64,000 nt of DNA from Bradyrhizobium sp. JYMT SZCCT0180 (GCF_018130165.1 NZ_JAFCLZ010000011.1:124001-188000), one strand, 5' to 3'. Counted from the first letter of the stretch, positions 7,461-16,723 are shown. Translations and numbers: made by a program. The notes: generated by a model from the letters alone, not told the origin.

Positions 7461-9002
7461 CTACCACCAGTTCGTGCCCGGTTGCCAGTACTGCTGGCCG
7501 CCGCCGCGCCGGCGGGTATTGGCGGGTTGGGGAGGCTGGGGTTCCCAACTGCGCTGGAAAAACGGGTTGAAGCCGTCGCTCTGGACGGTGTCGTTCGCCG
7601 CGTAGACATCGATCGGGGGCGTCGGCTTGCGCGTGATGAAGCCGCCCTGCGGCTGAGTGCTCAGCACCGCGACGAACTCGGTACGATAGTTGGTCTCTGC
7701 GCTCAGCGGCTCGTCCGAAATGACGATCGAGGATCGCGGCACGGCGGTCGGCGCGATGCGATCGAGCACTTCCTGCGGGATGGTGATGCGGTCAAGCGCG
7801 GCCTTGGCGTTGTCGGCGTCATCGATGGTGACCGCGGTCCAGCGCAGGCCGGAATCGTTTTGCGCCACCGCCGTGAACACGTGCGTGCCGATCGGCCTGT
7901 CGGAATTGCGGATCGTAACCGGAACCTCGATCGTCGCATCGAACACAATGCCGCCGCCGTCGGGTGCCGGCTTATGCGTCGGGCGGCGCACGTACAGCTT
8001 TTGCGTCGCGCGGCTGATGTAGATCGAGACCGGCTCGAGCGCGAGCTTGGCCTCGCTCGCCGCTTTGGCGGTGTCGGCCTTCCTGGTCTGGGCCGCCTTG
8101 GCGGCTTCCTTGGCCGCGGCGGCGCCGTCGAGCTTCGATTTTGCGTCGGCCTTGGCGGATTCGAACTGGGTCCCGACGTCCGCGGCCTTGGCGGCGGCCT
8201 TTTGCCTGAGATCCTCGGCCTTCGCCTTGGCCTCGTCCGTCCTGGCGGCGGCGACCGCCTTCTCGGCGGAGGCAAGCTCGCCGTCGGCGCGGGCCTTCAG
8301 TCCCTGCAGCTTGCGCAGCGACGCCGTCAGCGACGCGGTCTCGCGCGTCGTCGTCGCGATGGCTTTCTTCGCCTCGTCGGCCGCCTTGGCAGCCTCTGCC
8401 GCCTCGCGGGGCAGCGCTTCGGCCCTGGCCGGCGCGGCTGCGATGGCTTCGCGGTTCGGCGAGAACAGCGCCGGATGGGAGAGTTCCACTGGCTCGGCGT
8501 CGTTGGGTGAGATGATCACCCGCATCCCGATCCGCGTCTTGTCGAACGTCTTGTCGGCAAACCCGAACGGCATCCGCACGCAGCCGTGCGAGGCCGCATA
8601 GCCGGGCAGCGGCCCGCCATGAAGCGCGATGCCGTTCCAGGTGATGCGCTGCATGTTCGGCATCTCGGCATCGTCATACATGTTCGAGCGGTGTTCCCTG
8701 TTCTTCTCCAGGATGGCGAACACGCCGGCGGGCGTCTCGCGTCCCTTGGTGCCGGTCGACACCGGCGCGCGCAGGATCCAGCCGTCGGCGTCGTAGAAAG
8801 TGACCTGCTGGCTCTTGATCGACACGATCGCCATCAGCGGCTCGCCGGCATCGCGCGGCGCCATCGCCTCGGTAGCGGGCTTCGGGCGCGCCTGTTTCGG
8901 CGCGGCGTCGGCGGCCAGTCCCGTCAAGGCCGTCAGTGCGGCCACCGCCGCGAATGTCACAATGGCAGGAACACCCCGGGCAGGAACACCCCGACGCCGC
9001 AT
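7461..9002 (-). CDS. Exported L,D-transpeptidase (YkuD) with long coiled-coil region
   Basis: A 513-residue envelope enzyme that forms 3-3 cross-links in peptidoglycan or attaches proteins to it. From ATG 9002 the order is: signal peptide with an RRR n-region (to about residue 33), a YkuD catalytic domain (about 55-180) with the signature HGGPLPGYAASHGCVRMP and catalytic Cys, an Ala/Lys/Glu-rich coiled coil (about 185-320), then a second beta-rich domain and a Gln/Asn/Gly-rich tail. Longer starts (ATG 9041, ATG 9098, TTG 9116) are open; ATG 9041 has AAGGA but with no spacing. The coiled coil after the catalytic domain is unusual for simple YkuD proteins and may position the enzyme across the periplasm. 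Confidence 0.85.
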   Translation of the reverse strand: MRRRGVPARGVPAIVTFAAVAALTALTGLAADAAPKQARPKPATEAMAPRDAGEPLMAIVSIKSQQVTFYDADGWILRAPVSTGTKGRETPAGVFAILEKNREHRSNMYDDAEMPNMQRITWNGIALHGGPLPGYAASHGCVRMPFGFADKTFDKTRIGMRVIISPNDAEPVELSHPALFSPNREAIAAAPARAEALPREAAEAAKAADEAKKAIATTTRETASLTASLRKLQGLKARADGELASAEKAVAAARTDEAKAKAEDLRQKAAAKAADVGTQFESAKADAKSKLDGAAAAKEAAKAAQTRKADTAKAASEAKLALEPVSIYISRATQKLYVRRPTHKPAPDGGGIVFDATIEVPVTIRNSDRPIGTHVFTAVAQNDSGLRWTAVTIDDADNAKAALDRITIPQEVLDRIAPTAVPRSSIVISDEPLSAETNYRTEFVAVLSTQPQGGFITRKPTPPIDVYAANDTVQSDGFNPFFQRSWEPQPPQPANTRRRGGGQQYWQPGTNWW

Positions 9003-9514
9003 CGCCACGGAGGGTCGCGCCGTCGTAAATCGAATTACCATTCCTTGCCCCGGTTCAAATGTCTGTCCGCGCGTGCGTCGATCAGATGTCAGATTCATGA
9101 ATTTTGGATCAACCAATCGCTACCACCACCCACGCCGCGAATGCGGCCCGTTCCGGGGGCGATTCACTTTTATACGACAGCCTGCGCAGGAGAAAGAGCG
9201 GCCCGCGGGCCGGATTGTAACGATCCGGATACATCGGTGCGACAAAACAACCCGGACGGGCGGATCACCCGACAGTCTCTCGCCGGAAACTCGGCCTGAC
9301 CACGTCCGGTCCTGAGGTGGATAAGCATCCCGTCACGGAGTCCAAGTTCCGAAATTCGCTCGAAGGCGACCGTGGAATCCATGATACCTTGAAATCGCAG
9401 CGTAAACGGTCCGGTATCGGCCGCGCTGGACGGCCCCTCGCTGATCTACGATAATGCGGGACGGCGCAGCAAAAATGCTGATCCGCCGGCCGCGTTACCC
9501 ATGGGTAGACGCAT
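9003..9514. other. Divergent intergenic region without recognised gene
   Basis: About 510 bases between the transpeptidase and AraC-type gene starts. It must hold both promoters. A short tandem duplication (CAGGAACACCCCG, around 8970-8995) lies just inside the transpeptidase gene edge. I see no RNA gene, strong hairpin or repeat-family member here. Confidence 0.5.
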
Positions 9515-10465
9515 ATGACACAGAGCGGTTTTCACGGTCAGGCGTTCAGGGACCTGCTGCACCTTCAGGATACACCGTCATCGCTGATCACGCGGTCTAC
9601 GCGCGGTGTCGAGGTCACAGCCACCGAAACGCGCGATGACAATCCCACGCCGGGCCTTTGCGGCGGCATCGCACCCGAGGATGCCTATCTCGTTAGCTTG
9701 AAACTTCGCGATTATCCCGACTGCGAATACTGGGAGCATGGCAAGTGCGTGGCCAAGCCCAATATCAGGGCAGGCACGACATATCTGTACGACATGAAGT
9801 GCGATCCGCGCTTTGTGATCGAAAAGCCGTTCCACTCTGTTCATTTCTATGTTCCGGCGTTGGCGCTCGACGGCGTCGCGGAGCGGTTCGGCGCGCGGCG
9901 CGTCGGCCAGCTCGACTGTCAGTTCGGTACCGGCTTTGACGACGATGCTGTGCATCACATCGGCGCAGCGCTCCTGCAGGGATTGCGCAGGCCATCCGAA
10001 GCGAACCAGCTTTTCGTCGATCACATGATGCTGGCGCTCACAGCGCACATTGCCCGGGCGTATGGCGGGCTTCGCAACGCCGAACCCGTGTATCGCGGCC
10101 TTGCTCCGTGGCAGACGAAGCGTGCCTGCGAAAGGCTCCAGTCTGATCTCAGTGGCAAACTCACGCTGCAGGAGATCGCCGCTGAATTGGGCCTGTCAGT
10201 CAGCCATTTTTCTCGAGCGTTTCGGGCGTCCGTCGGCCTGCCGCCACACCAGTGGCTCCTTCGCCAACGCGTTGACGCCGCCAAGCAGTTGATGACCGTC
10301 CGTGGCTTGTCGCTTGCGGAGGTCGCAATATCAGCCGGGTTCGCCAATCAAAGCCACTTTACGCGGGTATTTTCGGCCCTGGCCGGCGTCAGCCCGGCGG
10401 TGTGGCGCCGCGAAGCACAGGGTGCGGCGGAAAGCCCCGCGCTCTCCGATCTCAAAGACGGATGA
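9515..10465 (+). CDS. AraC-family transcriptional regulator
   Basis: A 316-residue regulator. The C-terminal 100 residues form the two helix-turn-helix AraC DNA-binding domain: LTLQEIAAELGLSVSHFSR for the first, then LSLAEVAISAGFANQSHFTR and the closing GVSPAVWRR. The N-terminal 200 residues are a divergent sensor domain with no clear cupin signature. ATG 9515 is preceded by a weak GGGTAG. It is monocistronic and faces away from the L,D-transpeptidase; its target and ligand are not evident. The HTH sequence is close to regulators that control nearby oxidoreductase or transport genes, but none adjoin it. Confidence 0.9.
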   Translation: MTQSGFHGQAFRDLLHLQDTPSSLITRSTRGVEVTATETRDDNPTPGLCGGIAPEDAYLVSLKLRDYPDCEYWEHGKCVAKPNIRAGTTYLYDMKCDPRFVIEKPFHSVHFYVPALALDGVAERFGARRVGQLDCQFGTGFDDDAVHHIGAALLQGLRRPSEANQLFVDHMMLALTAHIARAYGGLRNAEPVYRGLAPWQTKRACERLQSDLSGKLTLQEIAAELGLSVSHFSRAFRASVGLPPHQWLLRQRVDAAKQLMTVRGLSLAEVAISAGFANQSHFTRVFSALAGVSPAVWRREAQGAAESPALSDLKDG

Positions 10466-10517
10466 TTTTGAGAACTTCGGGCGCATCACGCCGCGAAATT
10501 GCCGACGCGCATTCAGT

Positions 10518-10616
10518 GTCATCGTCCGCGAAGGCGGACGATCCAGTATCCCAGAGGCGTTAGAGATCAAGCCGATAAGCCGCGGCGTACTGGATCCCCG
10601 CCTGCGCGGGATGACA
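10518..10616. repeat. Intergenic palindromic repeat, family D (GTCATC-CCGCG type)
   Basis: GTCATCGTCCGCGAAGGCGGA at the left pairs broadly with CCGCGCGGGATGAC-like sequence at the right, with CCAGTAT/TACTGG inner arms. Related copies lie at 53653-53770 and 63819-63917. It sits between two convergent genes. Confidence 0.8.
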
Positions 10617-10672
10617 GTGGTGCGTAGAGCACGGGCCGCACTCACAACGACGCGAAACGAAAACCTGCCGCC

Positions 10673-11896
10673 TCACGAATTCACATGAACGAAATCCCGC
10701 AGCAGCGGATAGATCTCGTTGTTCCAGCGTTTTCCGGAGAACACGCCGTAATGGCCGACGCCGGCCTGCATGTGATGCACGCGACGATAGGCGCGCACGC
10801 CGGTGCAGAGGTCCTGGGCGGCCAGCGTCTGGCCGATCGAGCAGATGTCGTCCTTTTCGCCTTCGACCGTCATCAGGCCCATGCGCTTGATCGCGGCCGG
10901 GTTCACCGGCTTGCCACGATGCATCAGCTTGCCCAGCGGCAGCAGATGCTCCTGAAACACGTCGCGCACGGTCTCGATGTAAAATTCCGCCGGCAGGTCC
11001 ATCACGGCGAAATATTCGTCGTAGAAGGTCTTGATGACTTCCGCCTTCTCCTTCTCGCCCTTGGCCAGATGCTGGGCCAGATCGATGTGCTGCTTGATGT
11101 GGCGTTCGAGATTCATCGAGACGAACGCCGTGAGCTGCACGAAGCCGGGATAGACCTGGCGGAATGCGCCCTTGCATTGAACGGGTACGTAATTGATCAA
11201 ATTCTCCTCGAACCACTTGATCGGTTTGCTCTTGGCGAAATCATTGACCTTGGTTGGCTGGATGCGGGTGTCGATCGGCCCCGCCATCAGCGTCAGCGTG
11301 GCAGGCCGTGCCGGGTGGTTTTGCTCCGACATCACGGCCGCCGCCGCCAGCGCCGAGACCGAGGGTTGGCAGATCGCCACCATGTGCGAGCGCGGGCCCA
11401 TCTTGTCGAGGAAGGTGATGAGGTGGTCGGTATAATCCTCGAGCCCGAAGCGGCCGGCATGGAGCGGGATCTCGCGCGGGTTATGCCAGTCGGTGATGTA
11501 GACGTCGTGGTCCTGCAGCAAGGTCTTCACGGTGCCGCGCAGCAGCGTCGCGAAATGGCCGGACATCGGCGCCACCAAAAGCAGTTTGGGTTGCTCCGGC
11601 GCGTGCTCCTTCTTGAAGCGCAGCAGCGATCCGAACGGCGTGGCAAAGGCAACTTCCTCGGTCACCGCCAAGTCCTGATTGCCGACCATCACCTTGTCGA
11701 TGCCGTAGGCCGGTCGGGTGTAGGTCAGCGAGGTGCGCGAGATCAGTTCGAGCGCCGCGGCCAGCCGCCCGAACGCCTTGTCGGACACGCCTTGCGGCAC
11801 GAGGTTGAGATATCTGAGCGCCGCTCCGGCCCCGGTCCGCCACGGCGCCGTGAGGTCCATATGGTTCTGATAAGCTTGGTACATCAATGACATCAT
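10673..11896 (-). CDS. phaZ: Intracellular polyhydroxyalkanoate (PHB) depolymerase
   Basis: A 407-residue cytoplasmic enzyme that mobilises stored poly-3-hydroxybutyrate granules. It is an alpha/beta hydrolase whose nucleophile elbow is AICQPSVSALA, with Cys as nucleophile, as is typical of the intracellular depolymerase family rather than the GxSxG of secreted ones. Other family features are LLLVAPMSGHFATLLRGT near residue 115 and a C-terminal VGHYGVFSGKRW carrying the catalytic His. I chose ATG 11896 (MMSLMYQAY) with AAGGGCGG upstream; adjacent ATGs make the start uncertain by a few codons. No phaC or phasin gene is adjacent. Confidence 0.93.
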   Translation of the reverse strand: MMSLMYQAYQNHMDLTAPWRTGAGAALRYLNLVPQGVSDKAFGRLAAALELISRTSLTYTRPAYGIDKVMVGNQDLAVTEEVAFATPFGSLLRFKKEHAPEQPKLLLVAPMSGHFATLLRGTVKTLLQDHDVYITDWHNPREIPLHAGRFGLEDYTDHLITFLDKMGPRSHMVAICQPSVSALAAAAVMSEQNHPARPATLTLMAGPIDTRIQPTKVNDFAKSKPIKWFEENLINYVPVQCKGAFRQVYPGFVQLTAFVSMNLERHIKQHIDLAQHLAKGEKEKAEVIKTFYDEYFAVMDLPAEFYIETVRDVFQEHLLPLGKLMHRGKPVNPAAIKRMGLMTVEGEKDDICSIGQTLAAQDLCTGVRAYRRVHHMQAGVGHYGVFSGKRWNNEIYPLLRDFVHVNS

Positions 11897-12083
11897 ACGC
11901 ATCCGCCCTTGCCCGATGATGCCATGCAATATCGAAGCCAAAGCGGAGCGAACCGCCCGAAAAACTGGCACGTGGCTTGCTGCGGAACGTGACCGGCGCA
12001 AGTGACCGGCGTAAGCTATCGGCGGCGCGCTGGTGCGGCCGGCTCAGCCTTGCGATAGACGTTCAGGCGTGAGGGAAGGCCCT

Positions 12084-12737
12084 ATGGCGAATACGACACT
12101 GACCATCAGCAGCAAGAACTATTCGTCCTGGTCGCTGCGCGGCTGGCTGCTCGCGAAATTCTCAGGTCTTCCCTTCGAAGAGGTCGTGACCGCACCTGAC
12201 GACGCGTCGGCACGGGCCGAGATCCTGCTGCTGTCATCGTCGATCCTGGTGCCGTGCCTGCGGCACGAGGGCGCCACCGTCTGGGATACGCTGGCGATCG
12301 CCGAATACCTCAACGAGGTGATGCCGGACGCCGGCCTGCTGCCGGCGGACCGGGTGCGGCGGGCGCATTGCCGCTCGATCTGCGGTGAAATCCATTCCGG
12401 CTTCACCACGCTGCGGGCCTCACTGCCGGTCAATCTCAAGGGCCATTTCCCGAACTTCAAGATCTGGTCGCGCGCGCAGTCCGATATCGACCGGGTCTGC
12501 ACCATTTGGCGCGAGTGCCTGGCCCAGTCCGGCGGGCCGTTCCTGTTCGGCGAGCGCACCATGGCGGACGCGATGTATGCGCCGGTCGTGACCCGCTTCA
12601 TGACCTATGACGTGAAGCTCGACCCGAAGCTTGCAGCCTACGCAAAAACCATCATGGCGATGCCCGAGATGGTCGAGTGGATCGAAGCCGCCAAGGCCGA
12701 GCCCGCCGACATCGAGGAGCTCGAGGTGGAATATTAG
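12084..12737 (+). CDS. Glutathione S-transferase family protein
   Basis: A 217-residue cytosolic GST. The N-terminal thioredoxin-like domain contains the motif NYSSWSLRGWLLAKFSGLPF, where a Ser or Tyr near residue 12-15 would activate glutathione, and TVWDTLAIAEYLNE, the glutathione-contacting SNAIL-type segment. The C-terminal half is the helical substrate domain. ATG 12084 has GAGGGAAGG upstream; an earlier ATG at 12033 lacks a site. Probable role is conjugation or detoxification; substrate unknown. It points away from phaZ. Confidence 0.88.
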   Translation: MANTTLTISSKNYSSWSLRGWLLAKFSGLPFEEVVTAPDDASARAEILLLSSSILVPCLRHEGATVWDTLAIAEYLNEVMPDAGLLPADRVRRAHCRSICGEIHSGFTTLRASLPVNLKGHFPNFKIWSRAQSDIDRVCTIWRECLAQSGGPFLFGERTMADAMYAPVVTRFMTYDVKLDPKLAAYAKTIMAMPEMVEWIEAAKAEPADIEELEVEY

Positions 12738-13049
12738 GCAGCGCGCGCCAGGCGCTGCCCGTTTGACGGGCTCAAGCTTCGGGCAGGGTTTGCTCAAAGC
12801 CGGTGCCATCGAGCTCTAGCGCCGCTGACATCCGCGATGCAGCAACGCTGCAGCGGAAATCGCCCGGCGCGGATTCCAGTCTCCCGTCAAGCGCTTCGGC
12901 CGGTCACTGGTGTGATCGCCGCAGTGCAACGCGACTGGCGCGGATTTCGCATAGCAGCATGCAGCCGTGAACGCGACGATGCGACGCTGCCGAAAATTTG
13001 GACGCCTTGCGTGATCGCGATCTCGCGAACGAGAACCGTGGAGGCTTCA
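12738..13049. other. Intergenic region with weak hairpin
   Basis: GGCAGCGC (12737-12744) and GCGCTGCC (12752-12759) form a hairpin at the GST stop without a clear T run, a possible terminator. The rest of this 312-base gap shows no gene, repeat-family member or recognisable RNA, but must hold the promoter of the cupin gene. Confidence 0.4.
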
Positions 13050-13484
13050 ATGAATCAGACTGCAATCGTCAGCAAATTCTCCCACGTCAAACCAGGCGAT
13101 ACCGAGTTCAAGGGCGGGGGGCTGCGCGACTTCTTCCTTTACCGCGACCTCGGCATCGCCGACGCCACCGGCGGCCAGGTGATCTGCCATCTGGTCAAGG
13201 CCAATCCCGATCTGCCGCCCGAGGAAGGCACCGGCTGGCACAAGCACCTCTGCGAATTCCAGATCGTGATCATGACCAAGGGCTGGGCGCGCTTCATGTA
13301 CGAGGACAAGTCGACGCTGGTGCAGGCCGGCGACGTCGTGCATCAGCGGCCGGGCATCACGCACTACCTCTACGACTACTCGGAAGACATGGAATACCTG
13401 GAGATCGTCAGCCCGGCCGACTTCAAGACCGTCGATGTGGACCCGGCGGTGGAGCACGTGCCGCCGCCGACACCCTGGAAGTGA
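13050..13484 (+). CDS. Single-domain cupin protein
   Basis: A 144-residue protein that is almost entirely one cupin barrel. Motif 1 is GTGWHKHLCEFQIVIMTKGWA, with two His and a Glu as likely metal ligands; motif 2 is LVQAGDVVHQRPGITHY. The ATG has GTGGAGG upstream. Single cupins of this form are often dioxygenase-like or small-molecule binding; no substrate is indicated. An 18-base gap separates it from a 45-codon reading frame with its own ribosome binding site, suggesting co-transcription. Confidence 0.85.
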   Translation: MNQTAIVSKFSHVKPGDTEFKGGGLRDFFLYRDLGIADATGGQVICHLVKANPDLPPEEGTGWHKHLCEFQIVIMTKGWARFMYEDKSTLVQAGDVVHQRPGITHYLYDYSEDMEYLEIVSPADFKTVDVDPAVEHVPPPTPWK

Positions 13485-13502
13485 CCGCCAAAGGAGATCG
13501 TC

Positions 13503-13640
13503 ATGTCATCCCCGGAGGAATTAACCTTTGTCGTCGGCCGCTGGTTGCGGCCGATCGTGGCGGTGCTGCATGTGGTGCGCCGCATCACGTTCCAGCCGAT
13601 ATCTAGCCGTGAACAGAGGAGTACAGCCGCCAAGCAGTGA
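13503..13640 (+). CDS. Small 45-residue protein downstream of the cupin
   Basis: Starts at ATG 13503 with AAAGGAG five bases upstream and 18 bases after the cupin stop. The sequence begins MSSPEELTFVVGRWLRPIV, then an amphipathic stretch VAVLHVVRRITF and a charged tail. It may be a small membrane-associated peptide. I do not recognise a family; support is the strong ribosome binding site and operon position. Confidence 0.5.
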   Translation: MSSPEELTFVVGRWLRPIVAVLHVVRRITFQPISSREQRSTAAKQ

Positions 13641-13765
13641 TTCGGGCGCGATTCGTTCCGTCCGCGTTCCGAAACTTAAGACCGCTCGGGAAGACGCGCG
13701 TTATCGTCGCTTTCTGGAACAATGCGCCGCGCGTCCGGCTGGCCTGCGGCCCCGGAAAATGCCCG

Positions 13766-13984
13766 TCAAACCTGACTGCTCACCCGTGGCAGCCGCCAGC
13801 CGACCACGGTCGCCTCAAGGGCGCCGCCGGTCCGCTCATTGCGCCATTGGCCCTCGATCCAGCGGCAGGCGAACGGTAACTGATATGTGCCGCTGTGATC
13901 CTCGCAAAGCACCTCCACCGGCCGGTCCGGCGGCGGTTCCCCGTTGCCATCGAACTGTGCCAGCCGCCTCTCGCGCGTTGCCAT
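13766..13984 (-). CDS. Small conserved-type hypothetical protein (72 residues)
   Basis: From ATG 13984, with GGAG about nine bases upstream, the protein begins MATRERRLAQFDGNGEPPP and contains EVLCEDHSGTYQLPFACRW and GALEATVVGWR. It is compact, rich in strand-forming residues, without signal peptide or membrane segment. It resembles small proteins common in Bradyrhizobium genomes; no function is known to me. A longer start at 14053 lacks a ribosome binding site. Confidence 0.65.
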   Translation of the reverse strand: MATRERRLAQFDGNGEPPPDRPVEVLCEDHSGTYQLPFACRWIEGQWRNERTGGALEATVVGWRLPRVSSQV

Positions 13985-14168
13985 ATGTTCAATCTCCATT
14001 GCCGGGGCGTGCAAACCTGACGTTTGGGTTCCCCGGCGAAAGTCCATCCACACCCATAATGGGGAAGCTCACCGCCTGAATGCGGTATCAGTGTGGTATC
14101 GCTGCAGCCGGCGGCCTGATACGAGCAAATTGATGTGATTGACCGAATGAAGTTTGAGTGAGGATTGG

Positions 14169-14519
14169 ATGATCGCCCGGATTGCAAGAACCGCTGTCGC
14201 CGTTGCAGCAATGCTGATGCCCTGCGCAAGCTACGGGCAGGATGTTCCCGGCATCGAAATCTGCACCGTCGAAAAAACCATGGAGCGGCGCACCTCCTGC
14301 CTGCAGAGCAATGTCGACTTCCTGCAAAAGACCATCAACAAAATGACGCAGGACAATCAGCAGAAGCTCGATGCCGCCAACCGGCAGATCGAGGCGCTGA
14401 AGGGAAGCGTCATCGCCTTGCAGAAATTTGTGGACGAACTGCAGAAGAAGACGGCGGAAGAACTGAAGAAGAAGGCCGATGCGCCGGCGAAGGATGCGGC
14501 GCCGGCTGCGGCGAAGTAA
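14169..14519 (+). CDS. Exported small coiled-coil protein
   Basis: A 116-residue protein with a signal peptide (ARTAVAVAAMLMPCASYGQ, cleavage near residue 24), two Cys residues in the mature N-terminus (EICTVEKTMERRTSC) that could form a disulfide, a heptad-rich helix from about 45 to 100, and an Ala/Lys/Pro tail. ATG 14169 has GAGGATTGG upstream; a GTG at 14154 would add five residues. A periplasmic structural or chaperone-like role is possible. Monocistronic. Confidence 0.75.
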   Translation: MIARIARTAVAVAAMLMPCASYGQDVPGIEICTVEKTMERRTSCLQSNVDFLQKTINKMTQDNQQKLDAANRQIEALKGSVIALQKFVDELQKKTAEELKKKADAPAKDAAPAAAK

Positions 14520-14655
14520 CGCCGTCATTCCGGGCGATGTGTAGCACACCCGCGGTTCCCCGCGACGCTATGGCGACCGCGAGAGCAACGCCGGTCAAAT
14601 GCGGCGCGCGGCAAGCGTTCATGATGCGGCCGCTTCGATAGGAAAGCTGTCACCC

Positions 14656-15492
14656 ATGAATCCAGCCCAGAAGGCGCTCTGGTACATCGAAAGTCATCTC
14701 GCCGGGCCGTTGACCCTCGACGAGATATCCGCGATCGCCGGCGTCTCGCGCTTCCATCTGGTGCGGGCGTTCGCGGCCGCGACCGGATATTCGGTCATGC
14801 GCTATGTTCGCGCGCGTCGTCTCTCTAACGCGGCGCGTGCGCTTGGCGCCGGCGCGCCTGACATTCTCAGCCTCGCGCTGGATGCGGATTACAGCTCTCA
14901 CGAAGCCTTCACCCGTGCGTTCCGCGACCATTTCGGCATCACGCCTGAGATGGTTCGATCAGGAACGTGCCTCGATCGTCTCAAGCTTCAGGAGCCCATC
15001 GTCATGATTTCAACTGCGCTCGATCATCTCAAGCCCCCGCGTTTCGAGACCGGCAAGGCCTTGCTGGTCGCCGGTATCGGCGAACGCTGCACCCACGAAA
15101 ACGAAGGCGCTTTTATTCCGAACCTGTGGCAGCGTTTCAATCAGACCATCGACCATGTCCCCGGCCGGGTCGGCAAAGTGGCCTATGGCGTCTGCTGCAA
15201 CGCCGACGATGCCGGCAATTTCGACTATGTCGCCGCCGTCGAAGTGACCGATTTCTCCGACCTGCCGCGTGAATTCCAGCGGGTGCGGATTCCCGAACAG
15301 AAATACGCCGTGTTTACCCACACCGAGCACATCTCGACCATTCGCCGCACCGTCCACACGATCTGGAATCACTGGCTGCCGGCATCCGGCATGAAAGCCG
15401 CCGACGCGCCGAGTTTCGAGCGCTATGACGAGAAGTTCGATCCCGCGACCGGCAATGGCGGACTGGAAATCTGGATACCGGTTCGCGAGTAG
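14656..15492 (+). CDS. AraC-family regulator with C-terminal GyrI-like effector domain
   Basis: A 278-residue regulator with inverted layout relative to most AraC proteins: the DNA-binding domain is N-terminal (residues about 5-105; LTLDEISAIAGVSRFHLVR and DYSSHEAFTRAFRDHFGI), and the C-terminal half is a GyrI-like/SOUL-type ligand-binding domain (about 120-278), as in Rob and BmrR-class multidrug-sensing proteins. The ending LEIWIPVRE is typical of that domain. ATG 14656 has AGGAAAG upstream. Likely senses small hydrophobic compounds; target unknown. Confidence 0.9.
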   Translation: MNPAQKALWYIESHLAGPLTLDEISAIAGVSRFHLVRAFAAATGYSVMRYVRARRLSNAARALGAGAPDILSLALDADYSSHEAFTRAFRDHFGITPEMVRSGTCLDRLKLQEPIVMISTALDHLKPPRFETGKALLVAGIGERCTHENEGAFIPNLWQRFNQTIDHVPGRVGKVAYGVCCNADDAGNFDYVAAVEVTDFSDLPREFQRVRIPEQKYAVFTHTEHISTIRRTVHTIWNHWLPASGMKAADAPSFERYDEKFDPATGNGGLEIWIPVRE

Positions 15493-15654
15493 GGGCAGAC
15501 GCAATCTCCCGCAGGGCTGCCCTGCGTGTCCCAATGGCCTGCGGTTGCTTGGCAAGCGTGATCTGCTTTGCCATAACATGACGCAACGTCAGCGTTGCGC
15601 GTGCGGAAATGAGCTTGGAGTCCGCCTGCAGCCATAAAAAGCCGGGAGGATTTC

Positions 15655-16581
15655 ATGGGAAATGTCCGCGTTCTCGCCACCGATCTGGAGTTTCCGGAAG
15701 GCCCGGTGGTCATGCCTGACGGCTCGGTCGTGCTGGTCGAAATCCGCGGCCGGCGGCTGACGCGGATCTGGCCGGACGGGCGCAAGGAGGTGGTCGCGGA
15801 AGTCCCCGGTGGCCCCAATGGCGCAGCGCTTGGCCCCGACGGCAAAATGTATTTCTGCAACAATGGCGGCTTTAGCTGGATACCCACGGGCAAGGTGATC
15901 ATGCCGGGTCCGCAGCCCGATGACTATCTCGGTGGCTCGATCCAGCGCGTCGACCTCTCGAACGGCAAGGTCGAGACGATGGTCGACAAATGCGGCGACT
16001 ATCCGCTGCGGGGTCCTAACGACCTCGTTTTCGACAAGCATGGCGGCCTGTGGTTCTCCGAGCTCGGCAAGCGCCGGGCCCGCGACATGGACGTCGGCGG
16101 CGTCTACTACGTCAAGCCCGGCATGAAGGAGATTGTCGAAATCGTGCACGGCGTGCTGCCGGCCAACGGCATCGGGCTGTCGCCGGACGAAAACACCGTC
16201 TACATCGCCGAAACGCCGACCGCGCGGCTATGGGCCTACGAACTCTCCGCGCCCGGCACGCTGAAGCCGCGTGAGCCTATCTATCGCGGTGAACGCGGCA
16301 AGCCGATCACGGGTCTCGGCGGCTACCAGATGTTCGACTCGCTCGCGGTCGAAGCCTCAGGCAATATCTGCGTCGCGACGCTGATCTCGGGCTGCATCTC
16401 CGTGATCGCACCCGACGGCACCCTGGTCGAGCAGGTGCCGACCGGCGACCGCATGACCACCAATATCGCCTTCGGTGGGCCCGACCTGAAGACCGCCTAC
16501 ATCACGCTGTCAGGCAAGGGCGAACTGGTCGCGATGGACTGGCCGCGCCCGGGCCTGCCGCTGAATTTCTTGAACAAATAA
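15655..16581 (+). CDS. SMP-30/gluconolactonase-family hydrolase
   Basis: A 308-residue six-bladed beta-propeller of the SMP-30/gluconolaconase/LRE family, metal-dependent lactonases. Family hallmarks are LEFPEGPVVMPDGSV (first metal Glu), GGPNGAALGPDG, RGPNDLVFDKHGGLWFSE (second metal Asn/Asp region) and ANGIGLSPDENTVYIAET. No signal peptide. The ATG has GGGAGG upstream. Members open sugar lactones or aromatic-pathway lactones; the substrate cannot be read from context. It is followed by a repeat and then a separate GNAT gene. Confidence 0.9.
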   Translation: MGNVRVLATDLEFPEGPVVMPDGSVVLVEIRGRRLTRIWPDGRKEVVAEVPGGPNGAALGPDGKMYFCNNGGFSWIPTGKVIMPGPQPDDYLGGSIQRVDLSNGKVETMVDKCGDYPLRGPNDLVFDKHGGLWFSELGKRRARDMDVGGVYYVKPGMKEIVEIVHGVLPANGIGLSPDENTVYIAETPTARLWAYELSAPGTLKPREPIYRGERGKPITGLGGYQMFDSLAVEASGNICVATLISGCISVIAPDGTLVEQVPTGDRMTTNIAFGGPDLKTAYITLSGKGELVAMDWPRPGLPLNFLNK

Positions 16582-16598
16582 TGGCGCTGCTTGCGATA

Positions 16599-16707
16599 CC
16601 CTCATGATGAGGAGCGTCGCACTTGCGACGCGTCTCGAACCATGAATGAATTGCGATGGCCTCATCCTTCGAGACGCGCTTCAAGTGAAGCGCTCCTCAG
16701 GATGAGG
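16599..16707. repeat. Intergenic palindromic repeat, family C (CCTCATG-TGAGGAGCG type)
   Basis: CCCTCATGATGAGGAGCG at the left is matched by CGCTCCTCAGGATGAGG at the right, with CGCGTCTCGAACCATGA and ATCCTTCGAGACGCG inside. Other copies: 30034-30130 and a diverged one at 56363-56461. The right end lies only 17 bases from the next ATG and may contribute the GGATGAGGGGAGAGG translation start region. Confidence 0.85.
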
Positions 16708-16723
16708 GGAGAGGACGAATACA

